Shown one piece after another: positions 1 to 8,022 of a DNA stretch of 30,477 bases (the first letter of the stretch is position 1; the number at the start of each line of letters is the position of its first letter). The notes below the pieces were generated by a model that saw nothing but the letters and a program-made list of their open reading frames with translations, was not told the DNA's origin and searched no databases. The DNA is taken from contig JAJYAE010000011.1 of assembly GCA_021779695.1 (NCBI GenBank), forward strand, positions 1 through 30,477, in the 5' to 3' direction. A program made the position numbers and the translations under genes. Origin of the DNA: Acidobacteriota bacterium. Its GTDB lineage: Bacteria > Acidobacteriota > Terriglobia > Terriglobales > Acidobacteriaceae.

Positions 1-235
1 GCTGACACCGCAGCAGCGCGCACAGGTGCAGGAGGCTGGACGGCAATGGACGCAATTGCCCGCCGATCGGCAAACGGCGATGCGGAGCGCCTTCCGCAAT
101 CTGCGTTCGGTGCCTCCGGACCAGCGCTCGACGGTACTGGAATCAGGCCAGTATCAGCGCGCCTTCAGCCCGGAAGAACGCGGCATCCTTTCGAGGATGC
201 TGAGTGTCGAGCCCTACCAGACACCGCAGAAGTAG
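1..235 (+). CDS. DUF3106 domain protein, C-terminal part (5' end outside window)
   Basis: The frame is open from the window edge (first full codon at base 2) to TAG at 233-235, giving about 77 residues. It contains two short helical repeats of the type W-x-x-L-x-x-x-x-R-x-x-x and FSPEERGIL, which I recognise as the Arg/Glu-rich helical pattern of DUF3106 proteins, common in Acidobacteria and Proteobacteria as small exported proteins of unknown function. The signal peptide, if any, lies outside the window. The gene converges on the GH3 gene with only 15 nt between the stop codons. The family call is from pattern recognition only; no function can be assigned. Confidence 0.7.
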   Translation, partial: LTPQQRAQVQEAGRQWTQLPADRQTAMRSAFRNLRSVPPDQRSTVLESGQYQRAFSPEERGILSRMLSVEPYQTPQK

Positions 236-250
236 GGCTCGAAGCCTTGC

Positions 251-2488
251 TCAATGGTTGAGTGTCAAGGGCGCGTGCAGGCGGATGTCCCGCGACGATG
301 CGCCAATCTGAATGTCAAAAGTGCCTGCATCAGCCTGCCAGTTTTTGGTGGCGGGATTCCAGTAAGAAAACGCAGCGCGGTCCAGCGTCAGTTGGACTGT
401 CTTCGATTCGCCAGGCTTCAAGTCGACGCGTGTGAAGCCTTTCAGCTCGTGCTCGGGGCGGTCAACTTTTGCATGGCCGTCGTGGACGTAGAGTTCGGCC
501 ACCTCTGCTCCGGCGCGGCTGCCGGTATTGCGCACATTGAAACGAACCAGCACAGGTTGATTGCCGGTAACTTTGTCCGGAGTGATCTTGAGATTGCTGT
601 AGGCAAACGTCGTGTAGCTGAGGCCATAGCCAAAGGGGAACTGTGGCTCGACCTTCTTCGTGTCGTAGTAGCGATAGCCGACGTAGATGCCCTCGGCATA
701 GTTCACTACGAGATTGCTGCCGGGGTAGTTGGCCGCCGCGGGCGAGTCCTCATAGCGCTTGGGCAGCGTGACGGGCAGCTTGCCGGAAGGATTGGCGTCG
801 CCGAAGAGCACGCGTGCCAGGGCATGTCCGCCTTCCTCGCCGCCGTACCACATATCGAGCAGCGCAGGCGTCGAATCAATCCACTTCGTCATCGTCACGG
901 GATCGCCTGTGTTCATCACAACGATCGTGTGCGGGTTGGCCTTTTCGACAGCCTGGATCAAGTCATCCTGCCCGGCAGGCAAGTCCATCGTCGCGACGTC
1001 ATGTCCTTCTGACTCCAGCTTGTTGTAGCGGCCGACGACAACGACGGCGACGTCGGCGTGCGAGGCTGCGTCGACGGCCTGCGCAAGATCTTTCGCTCGC
1101 GCATCCGATGTGTCGTGCGCGGGGTCTTCGCCTTCCATGCCGACGCCGAGTTCAAAGCTGACCTGAACGCTGCTGCCGGCGCGGGCGCGGATGGCTTCCA
1201 GCGGCGCGATGACGGACTTGGGACGCACCATGGAGCTGCCGCCACCTGCGCGCACCACGGCTGCGTTCGGTCCAATCACAGCGATCGAGTGAATCTTTGT
1301 GGTGTCAAGGGGCAGCAGCGAGCCTGCATTCTTCAGGAGCACGATGCCTTCAGTGGCTCCCTGCAAGGCAACTGCGCGCTGTTCAGGCGTGTCAACGATG
1401 CCTGTCGCCGCGTGCGGATGATCGAACTGGCCACTGAGGAAGAGAATGCGGAGGATGTCACTCACATTTCTATCGAGCGTGGCCTCTGAGATCTCACCTG
1501 CTTTCACGGCGGCGAGAACCTTATCCGCGGCGAGCCAGCCGGCGCCGCTGCCGCCCTTGATGAAACGCTCCGACTTCGTCATGGCGACCATCTGTGGGCC
1601 GCCCGGCATTTCGAGATTCATACCCGCGTTGACGGTAGGCGCGGTGGAATACGTGCTGGCCCAGTCGGAGACCACGAATCCCTTAAAGCCGAATTCGTTG
1701 CGCAGGATGCCAGTCAGCAGTTCCGTGTTCTCACCGCAGTGGATGCCATTGAGCTTGTTGTACGCCGACATTACGTTCCACGCGCCGCCCCTCTGGATAG
1801 CGGCCTTGAATGCGGGCAGATAGATTTCGTGCAGAGTGCGCTCGTCCACATGAGCGTCGATGCGGTGGCGCTCGAACTCTTCGTTGTTGGCGTCGAAGTG
1901 CTTGACCGAGGGAATGACGCCCTCTGCCTGCACGCCCTTGACGTAGGCCACGGCAAGCTGTCCAGAGAGATAAGGGTCTTCGCCGTAGGCTTCGAAGTTA
2001 CGACCCCACAGCGGCACGCGATTGATGTTGACGGTCGGTCCAAGAATCATGTCGCGGCCGAGAGCTTTCACTTCCTGGCCGATGGCGTGCCCCTCGCGCT
2101 CGACCAGATCCGTGTCCCACGTAGCGGCCATATCAATGCCGGAGGGGAACGCGGTGGATTCGACTTTCTGTGCATATCCTGCGGTATTGGTCTGCGCTGA
2201 TGGCCCGCCCCAGGCGCGCACGCCCATGGGCCCGTCGGCCATTTTGATGGAAGGGATGCCAAGGCGTGGGATGGCGGCTGACTCCATCCACCCGGAGCCG
2301 GATAGCATGGTGGCCTTTTCTTCGAGCGTCATACGGCTCACCAGGTCGGCAACGCGCTTCTCCACTGGTTGCGAGGCGTCCTTGTACGGGGCCGACGCCG
2401 GCACGGGCGACTGCGCTGTGACTACGGCGGAAGCGGTGAAGGCGGCGAGCAAGGCAGTGACAAGCCGGAAAACAGGAGTGTGGCGCAT
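251..2488 (-). CDS. Secreted glycoside hydrolase family 3 beta-glucosidase
   Basis: The 745-residue protein has a signal peptide (residues 1-26, hydrophobic core then TAQ-S), so it is exported. An N-terminal GH3 barrel follows (about 45-350). The KHFDANNEE substrate-binding stretch is near residues 196-204 and the catalytic nucleophile Asp275 lies in FVVSDWAS. The GH3 C-terminal alpha/beta-sandwich spans about 380-600 and a fibronectin-III-like domain about 645-740, so the order and length fit BglX-type enzymes. It should release terminal sugars from plant or microbial beta-glucosides in the periplasm or outside the cell; the exact substrate cannot be read from sequence. The start is supported by GGAG 8 nt upstream of ATG. 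The gene lies 85 nt downstream of the EamA-like transporter on the same strand, so cotranscription is possible. Confidence 0.93.
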   Translation of the reverse strand: MRHTPVFRLVTALLAAFTASAVVTAQSPVPASAPYKDASQPVEKRVADLVSRMTLEEKATMLSGSGWMESAAIPRLGIPSIKMADGPMGVRAWGGPSAQTNTAGYAQKVESTAFPSGIDMAATWDTDLVEREGHAIGQEVKALGRDMILGPTVNINRVPLWGRNFEAYGEDPYLSGQLAVAYVKGVQAEGVIPSVKHFDANNEEFERHRIDAHVDERTLHEIYLPAFKAAIQRGGAWNVMSAYNKLNGIHCGENTELLTGILRNEFGFKGFVVSDWASTYSTAPTVNAGMNLEMPGGPQMVAMTKSERFIKGGSGAGWLAADKVLAAVKAGEISEATLDRNVSDILRILFLSGQFDHPHAATGIVDTPEQRAVALQGATEGIVLLKNAGSLLPLDTTKIHSIAVIGPNAAVVRAGGGSSMVRPKSVIAPLEAIRARAGSSVQVSFELGVGMEGEDPAHDTSDARAKDLAQAVDAASHADVAVVVVGRYNKLESEGHDVATMDLPAGQDDLIQAVEKANPHTIVVMNTGDPVTMTKWIDSTPALLDMWYGGEEGGHALARVLFGDANPSGKLPVTLPKRYEDSPAAANYPGSNLVVNYAEGIYVGYRYYDTKKVEPQFPFGYGLSYTTFAYSNLKITPDKVTGNQPVLVRFNVRNTGSRAGAEVAELYVHDGHAKVDRPEHELKGFTRVDLKPGESKTVQLTLDRAAFSYWNPATKNWQADAGTFDIQIGASSRDIRLHAPLTLNH

Positions 2489-2573
2489 GGTCAGGACTCC
2501 GGAAAAAGAGCGATTTCAAATCCGCGGGCCATGGTACAGGATGAGCATCACGGGTCACAACTGAAACGATTGA

Positions 2574-3515
2574 TTAGAGGACAGAATTGTTGTCGAGGCC
2601 CAGCAGTGAGGCCGGCGGATCGCACTTTGTAACGGGAGCCAGAAGTAACCATGCGCTGCCGCCTGCGGCCAGCAACAGACCCGCGACGTCGCGCGCGGTG
2701 ACAGTGGGCCGCAGAAGGATGAGTGAGACCAGGCTGCTGAAAAGCGGCGAAAGCACAAAGCGAGTGGTGAGGCGCAAGGCGCTTAATCGCGGCAGGAGCC
2801 AGAAAAACAGCAGCAGGCTGGATGCCTCGATGAGTGTGGACCCGATGAGGCTCGTTTGCTGAGTTGCAAATCGCAGGTGGAACGTGCGCGAGAGGAAGTT
2901 GATGAAAAGGAATGCCAGGGCGGATGCCGCAGAGGCAATCGCAGCCAGCGGTGTGCCCCATTGGCGCGCTCGTTGTGAAATGAGATGGACGGCGCTGCAG
3001 TAGGCAGCGGCAACAACGCCCGCAGCCACCAGGAGAAGAAGCCAGCCTGCAGCCTCGGAAGCGGAGCGAGGCAGACTGAATGGAAAGACAAGAAGCAGGC
3101 CTGAAGCCGCTGTGGTAGCCGCAAGCAGTGCGTAGCGCGGCTGCGCGGACGAGACTGCGATGTGGGGCTCCAGCACGACGGTGAAGACTGGAGTGAGCGC
3201 CAGCAAGATGACCTCTGTGAAAGGGTCAATCCAGGATCGGGCAAACTGCACCGCGACGTTGGGGACAACGAAGAGGCCGAGGCCAACGAAGACGGCGGAT
3301 GTGAGAAGCGTCGCGGGTAGCCAGGGCCGGTGGCGAAGTGCAGTATAGGCAAACGCAAGCGTAGCGATCAGCAGATAAGGCCAGGATGAAAGTAGCCAAA
3401 GAGGGACAGCGGAGGGCGCTGCAGCGGGCGCGAGTTCGCTACGCAGGGGGCCGAGCGACCCAAGCAGGCAAAGCAGAAGGAAGGCGGCCAATGGTGCGCG
3501 CGTGGTGCGGAGCAT
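2574..3515 (-). CDS. EamA/DMT-superfamily-like membrane transporter
   Basis: The 313-residue protein is very hydrophobic, with about nine or ten membrane segments spread over its whole length (for example near residues 10-30, 45-60, 68-90, 100-118, 128-150, 155-178, 190-212, 222-243, 252-270, 278-296). Two roughly equal halves each of about five segments match the drug/metabolite transporter (EamA) layout and length. No substrate can be inferred. It sits upstream of the GH3 beta-glucosidase on the same strand with an 85-nt gap, which would fit uptake or export of a metabolite but is only suggestive. It is divergent from efp across an 87-nt gap. The family is assigned from topology, not from a diagnostic motif. 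Confidence 0.65.
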   Translation of the reverse strand: MLRTTRAPLAAFLLLCLLGSLGPLRSELAPAAAPSAVPLWLLSSWPYLLIATLAFAYTALRHRPWLPATLLTSAVFVGLGLFVVPNVAVQFARSWIDPFTEVILLALTPVFTVVLEPHIAVSSAQPRYALLAATTAASGLLLVFPFSLPRSASEAAGWLLLLVAAGVVAAAYCSAVHLISQRARQWGTPLAAIASAASALAFLFINFLSRTFHLRFATQQTSLIGSTLIEASSLLLFFWLLPRLSALRLTTRFVLSPLFSSLVSLILLRPTVTARDVAGLLLAAGGSAWLLLAPVTKCDPPASLLGLDNNSVL

Positions 3516-3528
3516 CCCGCCCCTACGC

Positions 3529-3534
3529 TACAAT
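3529..3534 (+). promoter_or_regulatory. Candidate -10 element of the efp promoter
   Basis: TACAAT matches the sigma70 -10 consensus at five of six positions and lies 68 nt upstream of the efp start codon. The matching -35 position (17-nt spacer) is poor, so this is a partial promoter call. Confidence 0.35.
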
Positions 3535-3602
3535 GAAGGTTGGGCTAAGGCCAAATCTTTTCGCGTATTCCACGCAAAAACTGAGCAAGGAGTTTTTCTG
3601 TT

Positions 3603-4163
3603 ATGGCGATTCCCGCCACTCAAATGCGTCCAGGCATGATCATCAAGCACAACGACCAGTTGCACCTGGTCTTCAAGGTGGAGCACCGCACGCCCGGCAA
3701 TCTGCGCGCCTTCATCCAGGCCAAGCTGCGCAACCTCAAGTCGGGCGCCATGTTCGAGCACCGCTTCCGCTCTGCCGACGCGATTGAGCGCGTGGTGGTA
3801 GACGAAGTGCCTATGGAGTTCCTCTACAACGACGGCGACGATTACTACTTCATGAACCCGGAGAACTACGAGCAGACGGTGCTGAAGCATACGACGCTGG
3901 GCGATGCGGTGGAGTATCTGACACCAAATCTGCAGATCAAGGTGAGCTACTTTGACGGGCAGGCCGTGGGTATTGAATTGCCGGGCACGGTTGAACTGAC
4001 CGTCGTCGAGACCGAGCCGGGGTTGAAGTCGGCCACAGCGTCAAGCGTCACCAAGCCGGCGAAGACGGAAACCGGACTGGTTGTGCAGGTTCCACCCTTC
4101 ATCAACGAGGGCGAGAAGATTCGCGTCGATACGAGTGAAGGCGCATATCTGAGCCGCGCATAG
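3603..4163 (+). CDS. efp: Translation elongation factor P
   Basis: The 186-residue protein is full length for EF-P, which binds the ribosome between the P and E sites and relieves stalling at polyproline runs. The three-domain layout is intact: N-terminal KOW-like domain (1-63), middle OB domain (64-127, with EFLYNDGDDYYFMNPENYEQ) and C-terminal OB domain (128-186, with PPFINEGEKIRVDTSEGAYLSR). The tip of the domain I loop reads TPGNLRAF: Asn33 occupies the position of the modified Lys34 of E. coli EF-P, with Arg35 two residues on. Neither the EpmA/B lysine nor the EarP arginine is at the usual tip position. The start is fixed by AAGGAG at 3587-3592, 10 nt before ATG. A strong terminator follows directly, so the gene appears monocistronic. 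Confidence 0.97.
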   Translation: MAIPATQMRPGMIIKHNDQLHLVFKVEHRTPGNLRAFIQAKLRNLKSGAMFEHRFRSADAIERVVVDEVPMEFLYNDGDDYYFMNPENYEQTVLKHTTLGDAVEYLTPNLQIKVSYFDGQAVGIELPGTVELTVVETEPGLKSATASSVTKPAKTETGLVVQVPPFINEGEKIRVDTSEGAYLSRA

Positions 4164-4188
4164 CGAAGCGCAGCTTGTCGGACACACG

Positions 4189-4219
4189 ACGCCGGGGCAA
4201 GTTCCCCGGCGTATTTTTT
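4189..4219 (+). terminator. Rho-independent terminator of efp
   Basis: A perfect 9-bp stem (4189-4197 with 4204-4212) has a 6-nt loop and is followed by a T-rich tail at 4214-4219. It starts 25 nt after the efp stop codon. Confidence 0.9.
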
Positions 4220-4307
4220 GCCTGCAAGGCGCATTTGACCGTTGTGAGCCCGGCAGGATATCCATCGAACATCCGAAGGAACCATCACAGACCCAACGGA
4301 GGTTCTC

Positions 4308-4796
4308 ATGCCAGTTCCTGCCATTCTTGCCACGTCAGCAGGCGAGTTCCATAGAAATTCAGGACTTCTGGAAAAAGCGGTAGCCGGAATTCCGGCCGAG
4401 CAATGGCTCAGCCGGCCAGGAGAACACTCCAACCACATCGCTTGGATTGTGGGCCATATGCTTTGGGCGCGTAAAGCGATGCTGGGCCAGCTTGGCGCAA
4501 CGTGGCAGCATCCTGGACTCGACGTGTACGCTCGGAGCGCAAAGATTGAATCGGGGGCGGCATATCTGGTGCCGGATGCATTGCTGGCCGCATGGCGCGA
4601 GGCATCTGCCGAGCTGGAGAAGACGCTGGAAAATGTGACGGAAGAGACTCTGGCTGCGCCTGCGCCTCCGGGTCCACCAAGCCAGGACGGCAAAGTGAGC
4701 GGGTTCATCGGTGTGCTCGCATGGCATGAGACCTACCACCTGGGCCAGCTTGCCTATCTGCGCGGATGGCTCGGTCATCCAGGCATCTTTGGCTGA
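4308..4796 (+). CDS. DinB-family putative metal-dependent protein
   Basis: The 162-residue protein is the usual size of a DinB-superfamily four-helix bundle. The likely metal ligands are visible: His in WIVGHMLWAR (about residue 50) and the two His of WHETYHLGQL (about residues 143-147). This is the H...HxxxH triad of the family. DinB-like proteins include thiol S-transferases (bacillithiol, mycothiol) and many of unknown substrate, so no reaction is assigned. The start ATG follows GGAGG at 4300-4304. It stands alone between the efp terminator and the next gene. Confidence 0.8.
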   Translation: MPVPAILATSAGEFHRNSGLLEKAVAGIPAEQWLSRPGEHSNHIAWIVGHMLWARKAMLGQLGATWQHPGLDVYARSAKIESGAAYLVPDALLAAWREASAELEKTLENVTEETLAAPAPPGPPSQDGKVSGFIGVLAWHETYHLGQLAYLRGWLGHPGIFG

Positions 4797-5028
4797 GGGC
4801 GACAGACACTGGATTTGAGCTCATTCAAACGCGGGCCAGATTGCCGGAGCGGAAGGAACCCTTTTGTTATCACAAAATCAAACGGCATGCTCATCGCGAG
4901 TGCATCTTTGCATTCGGGTGAGATGACGGAGAATTCATGCGTTGCTCAGCATGACAAAGCGCCCACCGGCGCGTCTAGCACTCAGGCGTTTCTTCCTTTT
5001 GTTCAGCGAGGTCGGACAGTTGTATCGA

Positions 5029-6117
5029 ATGATCAGGGCCGGAAGGGCAGCGTTTCTCTTTGCATGGACGGTATGCAGTGTGGCTGCTCTGTCTGGAGGC
5101 GCCCAGGAAATTCCAACTGGGGCGCAGGTTGCCGCGTTAGCGGCGGAGAGCAGCAGTGCGGGGCCTTCAGACAGAACTCCGAGCGCGGTCAGCACGGGCA
5201 TCCTGTCCGGAACGGTGCTGGACGTGAATGGCGACGTAGTTCAGGACGCCCGCGTGCAGCTGATGAGCACGAGCAATGAGCCGCCGCAGTCAGTCCAGTC
5301 GGGCAGCGATGGCCAGTTTGTTTTTGAGCATGTGGCCGCGGGCGTGTATCGGCTGCGTGTGACAGGTCGGGATATGAATCCGTACACTTCCGGCGAAATT
5401 GGCTTGAAGAGCGGCGAGAACCTGATTGTGCCTGCAATCAAGCTTGCGGTCACGGGCGGTGTTACGAGCGTGACGGTCATAGGCGATCCGGAAGTTCTGT
5501 CGCAGGAGCAGGTGCGGATTGCTGTGCAGCAGCGCATCGGTGGCGTTATTCCAAATTTCTACAGTTCGTATGACTGGAACGCACCGCCGATGCTGGCGAA
5601 GCAGAAGTATGTCCTGAGTCTGCGGTCCATTCTCGATCCGGTCTCGTTTGTCGCCGTGGCAGGCGTTGCGGGAGCGGAGCAATACCAGAATGTCTTTCCT
5701 GCGTATGGTTCCGGGCTTGCAGGATATGGCAAGCGCTATGGTGCGGCTTTTGCCAATCACGTTTCGGGCACGCTGCTGAGCCGCGCCGTGTATCCCGCAC
5801 TGTTCCACGAGGATCCGCGCTATTTCTACAAGGGCAAGGGGAGTGTCATGTCGCGCGCCTTCTATGCGATGTCTGCCGCGGTGATGACGCGCAGTGATAG
5901 CGGCCGCTGGGTTCCGAACTATGCGAACGTGCTCGGCAACTTTTCGGCTGGCGCGATCTCAAATGCTTACTATCCGGCTTCGGATCGCGGGCTGTCGTTG
6001 ACGCTCCTCAATGGGCTCGCGGAAACGGGCGCGGATGCGGCGTCGAATCTGATTCGCGAGTTTGTGCTGAAAGGAATCACCAGCCACGTGCCCAGCGGCG
6101 CGAACGGCCAGCCATAA
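5029..6117 (+). CDS. Secreted protein with carboxypeptidase-regulatory-like domain
   Basis: An in-frame start exists at 4942, but I prefer ATG 5029: it places an Arg plus a hydrophobic signal peptide (residues 3-25, ending GGAQ-E) at the N-terminus, giving 362 residues. Residues about 55-135 form a CarboxypepD_reg/SpaA-like beta-sandwich (GILSGTVLDVNGDVVQDARV ... GQFVFEHVAAGVYRLRV), the module that precedes many TonB-dependent receptors in Acidobacteria. Here no beta-barrel of receptor size follows. The remaining about 200 residues carry a conserved-looking block near HEDPRYFYKGKGS that I have seen in unannotated acidobacterial proteins. Function is unknown, probably cell envelope. It converges with serA. 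Confidence 0.75.
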   Translation: MIRAGRAAFLFAWTVCSVAALSGGAQEIPTGAQVAALAAESSSAGPSDRTPSAVSTGILSGTVLDVNGDVVQDARVQLMSTSNEPPQSVQSGSDGQFVFEHVAAGVYRLRVTGRDMNPYTSGEIGLKSGENLIVPAIKLAVTGGVTSVTVIGDPEVLSQEQVRIAVQQRIGGVIPNFYSSYDWNAPPMLAKQKYVLSLRSILDPVSFVAVAGVAGAEQYQNVFPAYGSGLAGYGKRYGAAFANHVSGTLLSRAVYPALFHEDPRYFYKGKGSVMSRAFYAMSAAVMTRSDSGRWVPNYANVLGNFSAGAISNAYYPASDRGLSLTLLNGLAETGADAASNLIREFVLKGITSHVPSGANGQP

Positions 6118-6127
6118 AAGACCTCGC

Positions 6128-6166
6128 AAAAACGCGCGCCCTGCTGAGAGAGCCAGAGCGCGCGTT
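6128..6166 (-). terminator. Terminator of the aminotransferase-serA operon
   Basis: A 9-bp stem of alternating GC (6131-6139 with 6158-6166) lies 26 nt past the serA stop. Read on the minus strand it runs into TTTTT. The plus strand lacks a T tail, so it mainly serves serA, although it lies between convergent genes. Confidence 0.7.
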
Positions 6167-6191
6167 GAACTGCAACAGAGCCCAGATGGAA

Positions 6192-8009
6192 TCAGGCCAG
6201 CTGCACGAGCTTTGCCTCGATCAGCGCCTCGATCGTTCCGAGCGCTTCAAGCACTTCCTTCGATACCGGCGCATCCACCTGCACCGCGGCGAGAGCCTTC
6301 ACCGGCTTGGTTCCAGCGCGCTCGCGGCCCAGCGCGAAGTTGGCGATGTTGACGTTGTGCTGGCCCAGGATCGTGCCGATCTTGCCGATGACGCCGGGGA
6401 CGTCGAGGTTGCGGCAGACGAGGAGATTGCCTTCGAGCGGCGCCTCAATGTCGATGCCGTCGAACTCCAGCAGGCGAGGCTGCTCGCCGTGAATCACTGT
6501 GGCGCTGGCTTCGCTCTTGCCTGCAGCTGAGTGCAACTCGATGGTCAGCACCGTCGCGGCGCCGCCGCGGTGACTCGCCTTCTTTTCCTCATGCACGCGC
6601 ACTCCGCGCTCCTGCGCGACAGCGGCAGCATTGATGCGGTTCACATTCTCCAGGCCCTGCAGCAGACCTTCGATTGCAGCGTTGCGCACCAGGTCTGTTT
6701 TGGCCTCAGCAAGCGCGCCGCCGTAAATGATGTGAATGGCTTCGATGCCACCCTTGCCGGTCTGCGCGAGGAACGAGCCAAGCCGGCCTGCCAGATCGAT
6801 GTACGGAGCCAGGCTCACGTACTCTTCGTGGCTCAGCGAGGGCAGGTTAACCGCGTTCTGCACCACGCCCAGCTTGAGGTACTCACGCACCTGCATGGCA
6901 ATCTGCACGCCGACGGCCTCCTGCGCTTCTGCAGTCGAACCGGCGATATGCGGCGTGAGAATCACGTTGTCGAGCCCGAAGAATGGTGAGTTCTTCGGCG
7001 GCTCTTCCGTCAGCACGTCGAGCGCGGCTCCTGCAACATGGCCGCTCTTCAAAGCCGCAGCGAGCGCGGCTTCATCCACTAGTTCGCCGCGGGCGCAGTT
7101 GATGATGCGCACGCCCTTCTTCATCGCGGCAATGTTCTTCGCGTTGATGATGCCTGCGGTCTGCGGCGTGAGGCCCACATGCAATGTTAGATAATCCGAC
7201 CCGGCGATCAGCTCTTCGAGCGAGACCAGCTTGATGCCGTTCTCGCGCGCCACTGCGGCAGAGACAAACGGATCGCTGCCGATAATCTCAAGGCCGAAAC
7301 CCTTGGCGCGCTTCGCAACCTCAAGACCGATGCGGCCCAGCCCAAGGATGCCGAGCGTCTTTCCGCGCAGCTCGCTGCCTTGCAGCGACTTCTTCTCCCA
7401 TTTGCCGGCATGCATGGACGTGTTGGCTGCTGGCACCTTGCGGGCCAGCGCAATCATCAGACACAAAGTCAGCTCCGCCACGGCAATGGCGTTGGCGCCC
7501 GGTGTGTTCATCACCACGATGCCGCGGCGCGTCGCGGCATCCGCGTCAATGTTGTCCACGCCCACGCCGGCGCGGCCGATGACGCGAAGCTTCGGCGCAT
7601 GCTCCATCAGTGCATCGTCCACCTGAACAGCCGAGCGAACGACAAGCGCATCCGCTTCTGCCAGCGCAGCCGGCAGGCCATCGGGCAGCTTGTCGTGCGT
7701 CAGAACTTCCCATCCCGGCTCGGCCGCAAACACGGCCAGCGTTGCCGGGGATACCTTCTCTGCCAGTACGATCTTCATGGCTTCTCCCTTGCCCTCTTGT
7801 GCGGATTTGTAGTCGTCGAAGCGGATGCCCTCCTGCTCGCAGAGGAGGTCGAACATCCGCATCACGGCGGCGTGCGGCTTGCCTTCGCCGCGCTCGTACT
7901 TGGTGAGCGAGTTGGGATGCACACCCAGCCGCTCGGCCATTTGATATTGATAGAGATCAAGCTGCCTGCGGGCGATGATCAGCTTTTCTCCAAATGTCAG
8001 TTCCGGCAT
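6192..8009 (-). CDS. serA: D-3-phosphoglycerate dehydrogenase with N-terminal XRE helix-turn-helix domain
   Basis: The 605-residue frame has two parts. Residues 1-68 are a Cro/CI-type HTH (GEKLIIARRQL, QMAERLGVHPNSLTKYERGEGKP). From Met78 on it is a complete long-form SerA, which oxidises 3-phosphoglycerate in the first step of serine synthesis. SerA features are the NAD-binding GLGRIG (223-228), catalytic Arg308 (CARGEL), Glu336 and His354 (TPHIAGS), an intervening ASB domain (about 395-525) and a C-terminal ACT domain (530-603), where serine usually acts as inhibitor. Ordinary long SerA is about 525-530 residues, which matches the part from Met78. An AAAGGA site precedes the ATG at 8009, and an AGGGAG site precedes the internal ATG at 7776-7778, so both forms may be made. 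It is 13 nt downstream of the aminotransferase. Confidence 0.93.
   Translation of the reverse strand: MPELTFGEKLIIARRQLDLYQYQMAERLGVHPNSLTKYERGEGKPHAAVMRMFDLLCEQEGIRFDDYKSAQEGKGEAMKIVLAEKVSPATLAVFAAEPGWEVLTHDKLPDGLPAALAEADALVVRSAVQVDDALMEHAPKLRVIGRAGVGVDNIDADAATRRGIVVMNTPGANAIAVAELTLCLMIALARKVPAANTSMHAGKWEKKSLQGSELRGKTLGILGLGRIGLEVAKRAKGFGLEIIGSDPFVSAAVARENGIKLVSLEELIAGSDYLTLHVGLTPQTAGIINAKNIAAMKKGVRIINCARGELVDEAALAAALKSGHVAGAALDVLTEEPPKNSPFFGLDNVILTPHIAGSTAEAQEAVGVQIAMQVREYLKLGVVQNAVNLPSLSHEEYVSLAPYIDLAGRLGSFLAQTGKGGIEAIHIIYGGALAEAKTDLVRNAAIEGLLQGLENVNRINAAAVAQERGVRVHEEKKASHRGGAATVLTIELHSAAGKSEASATVIHGEQPRLLEFDGIDIEAPLEGNLLVCRNLDVPGVIGKIGTILGQHNVNIANFALGRERAGTKPVKALAAVQVDAPVSKEVLEALGTIEALIEAKLVQLA
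7776..7787 (-). promoter_or_regulatory. Internal ribosome binding site and start codon for SerA without the HTH domain
   Basis: On the minus strand GGGAG lies 4 nt before an in-frame ATG (codon 78 of the fused frame), and the residues after it match the normal N-terminus of SerA (MKIVLAEKVS). Translation from here would give a 528-residue conventional enzyme. Whether it is used is inference. Confidence 0.5.
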
Positions 8010-8022
8010 GGCTTCCTTTCGC

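Noticed and set aside
254..1012. 252-residue plus-strand open frame opposite the GH3 gene
   Set aside because: Antisense shadow of a well-supported GH3 enzyme; no family resemblance or ribosome site.
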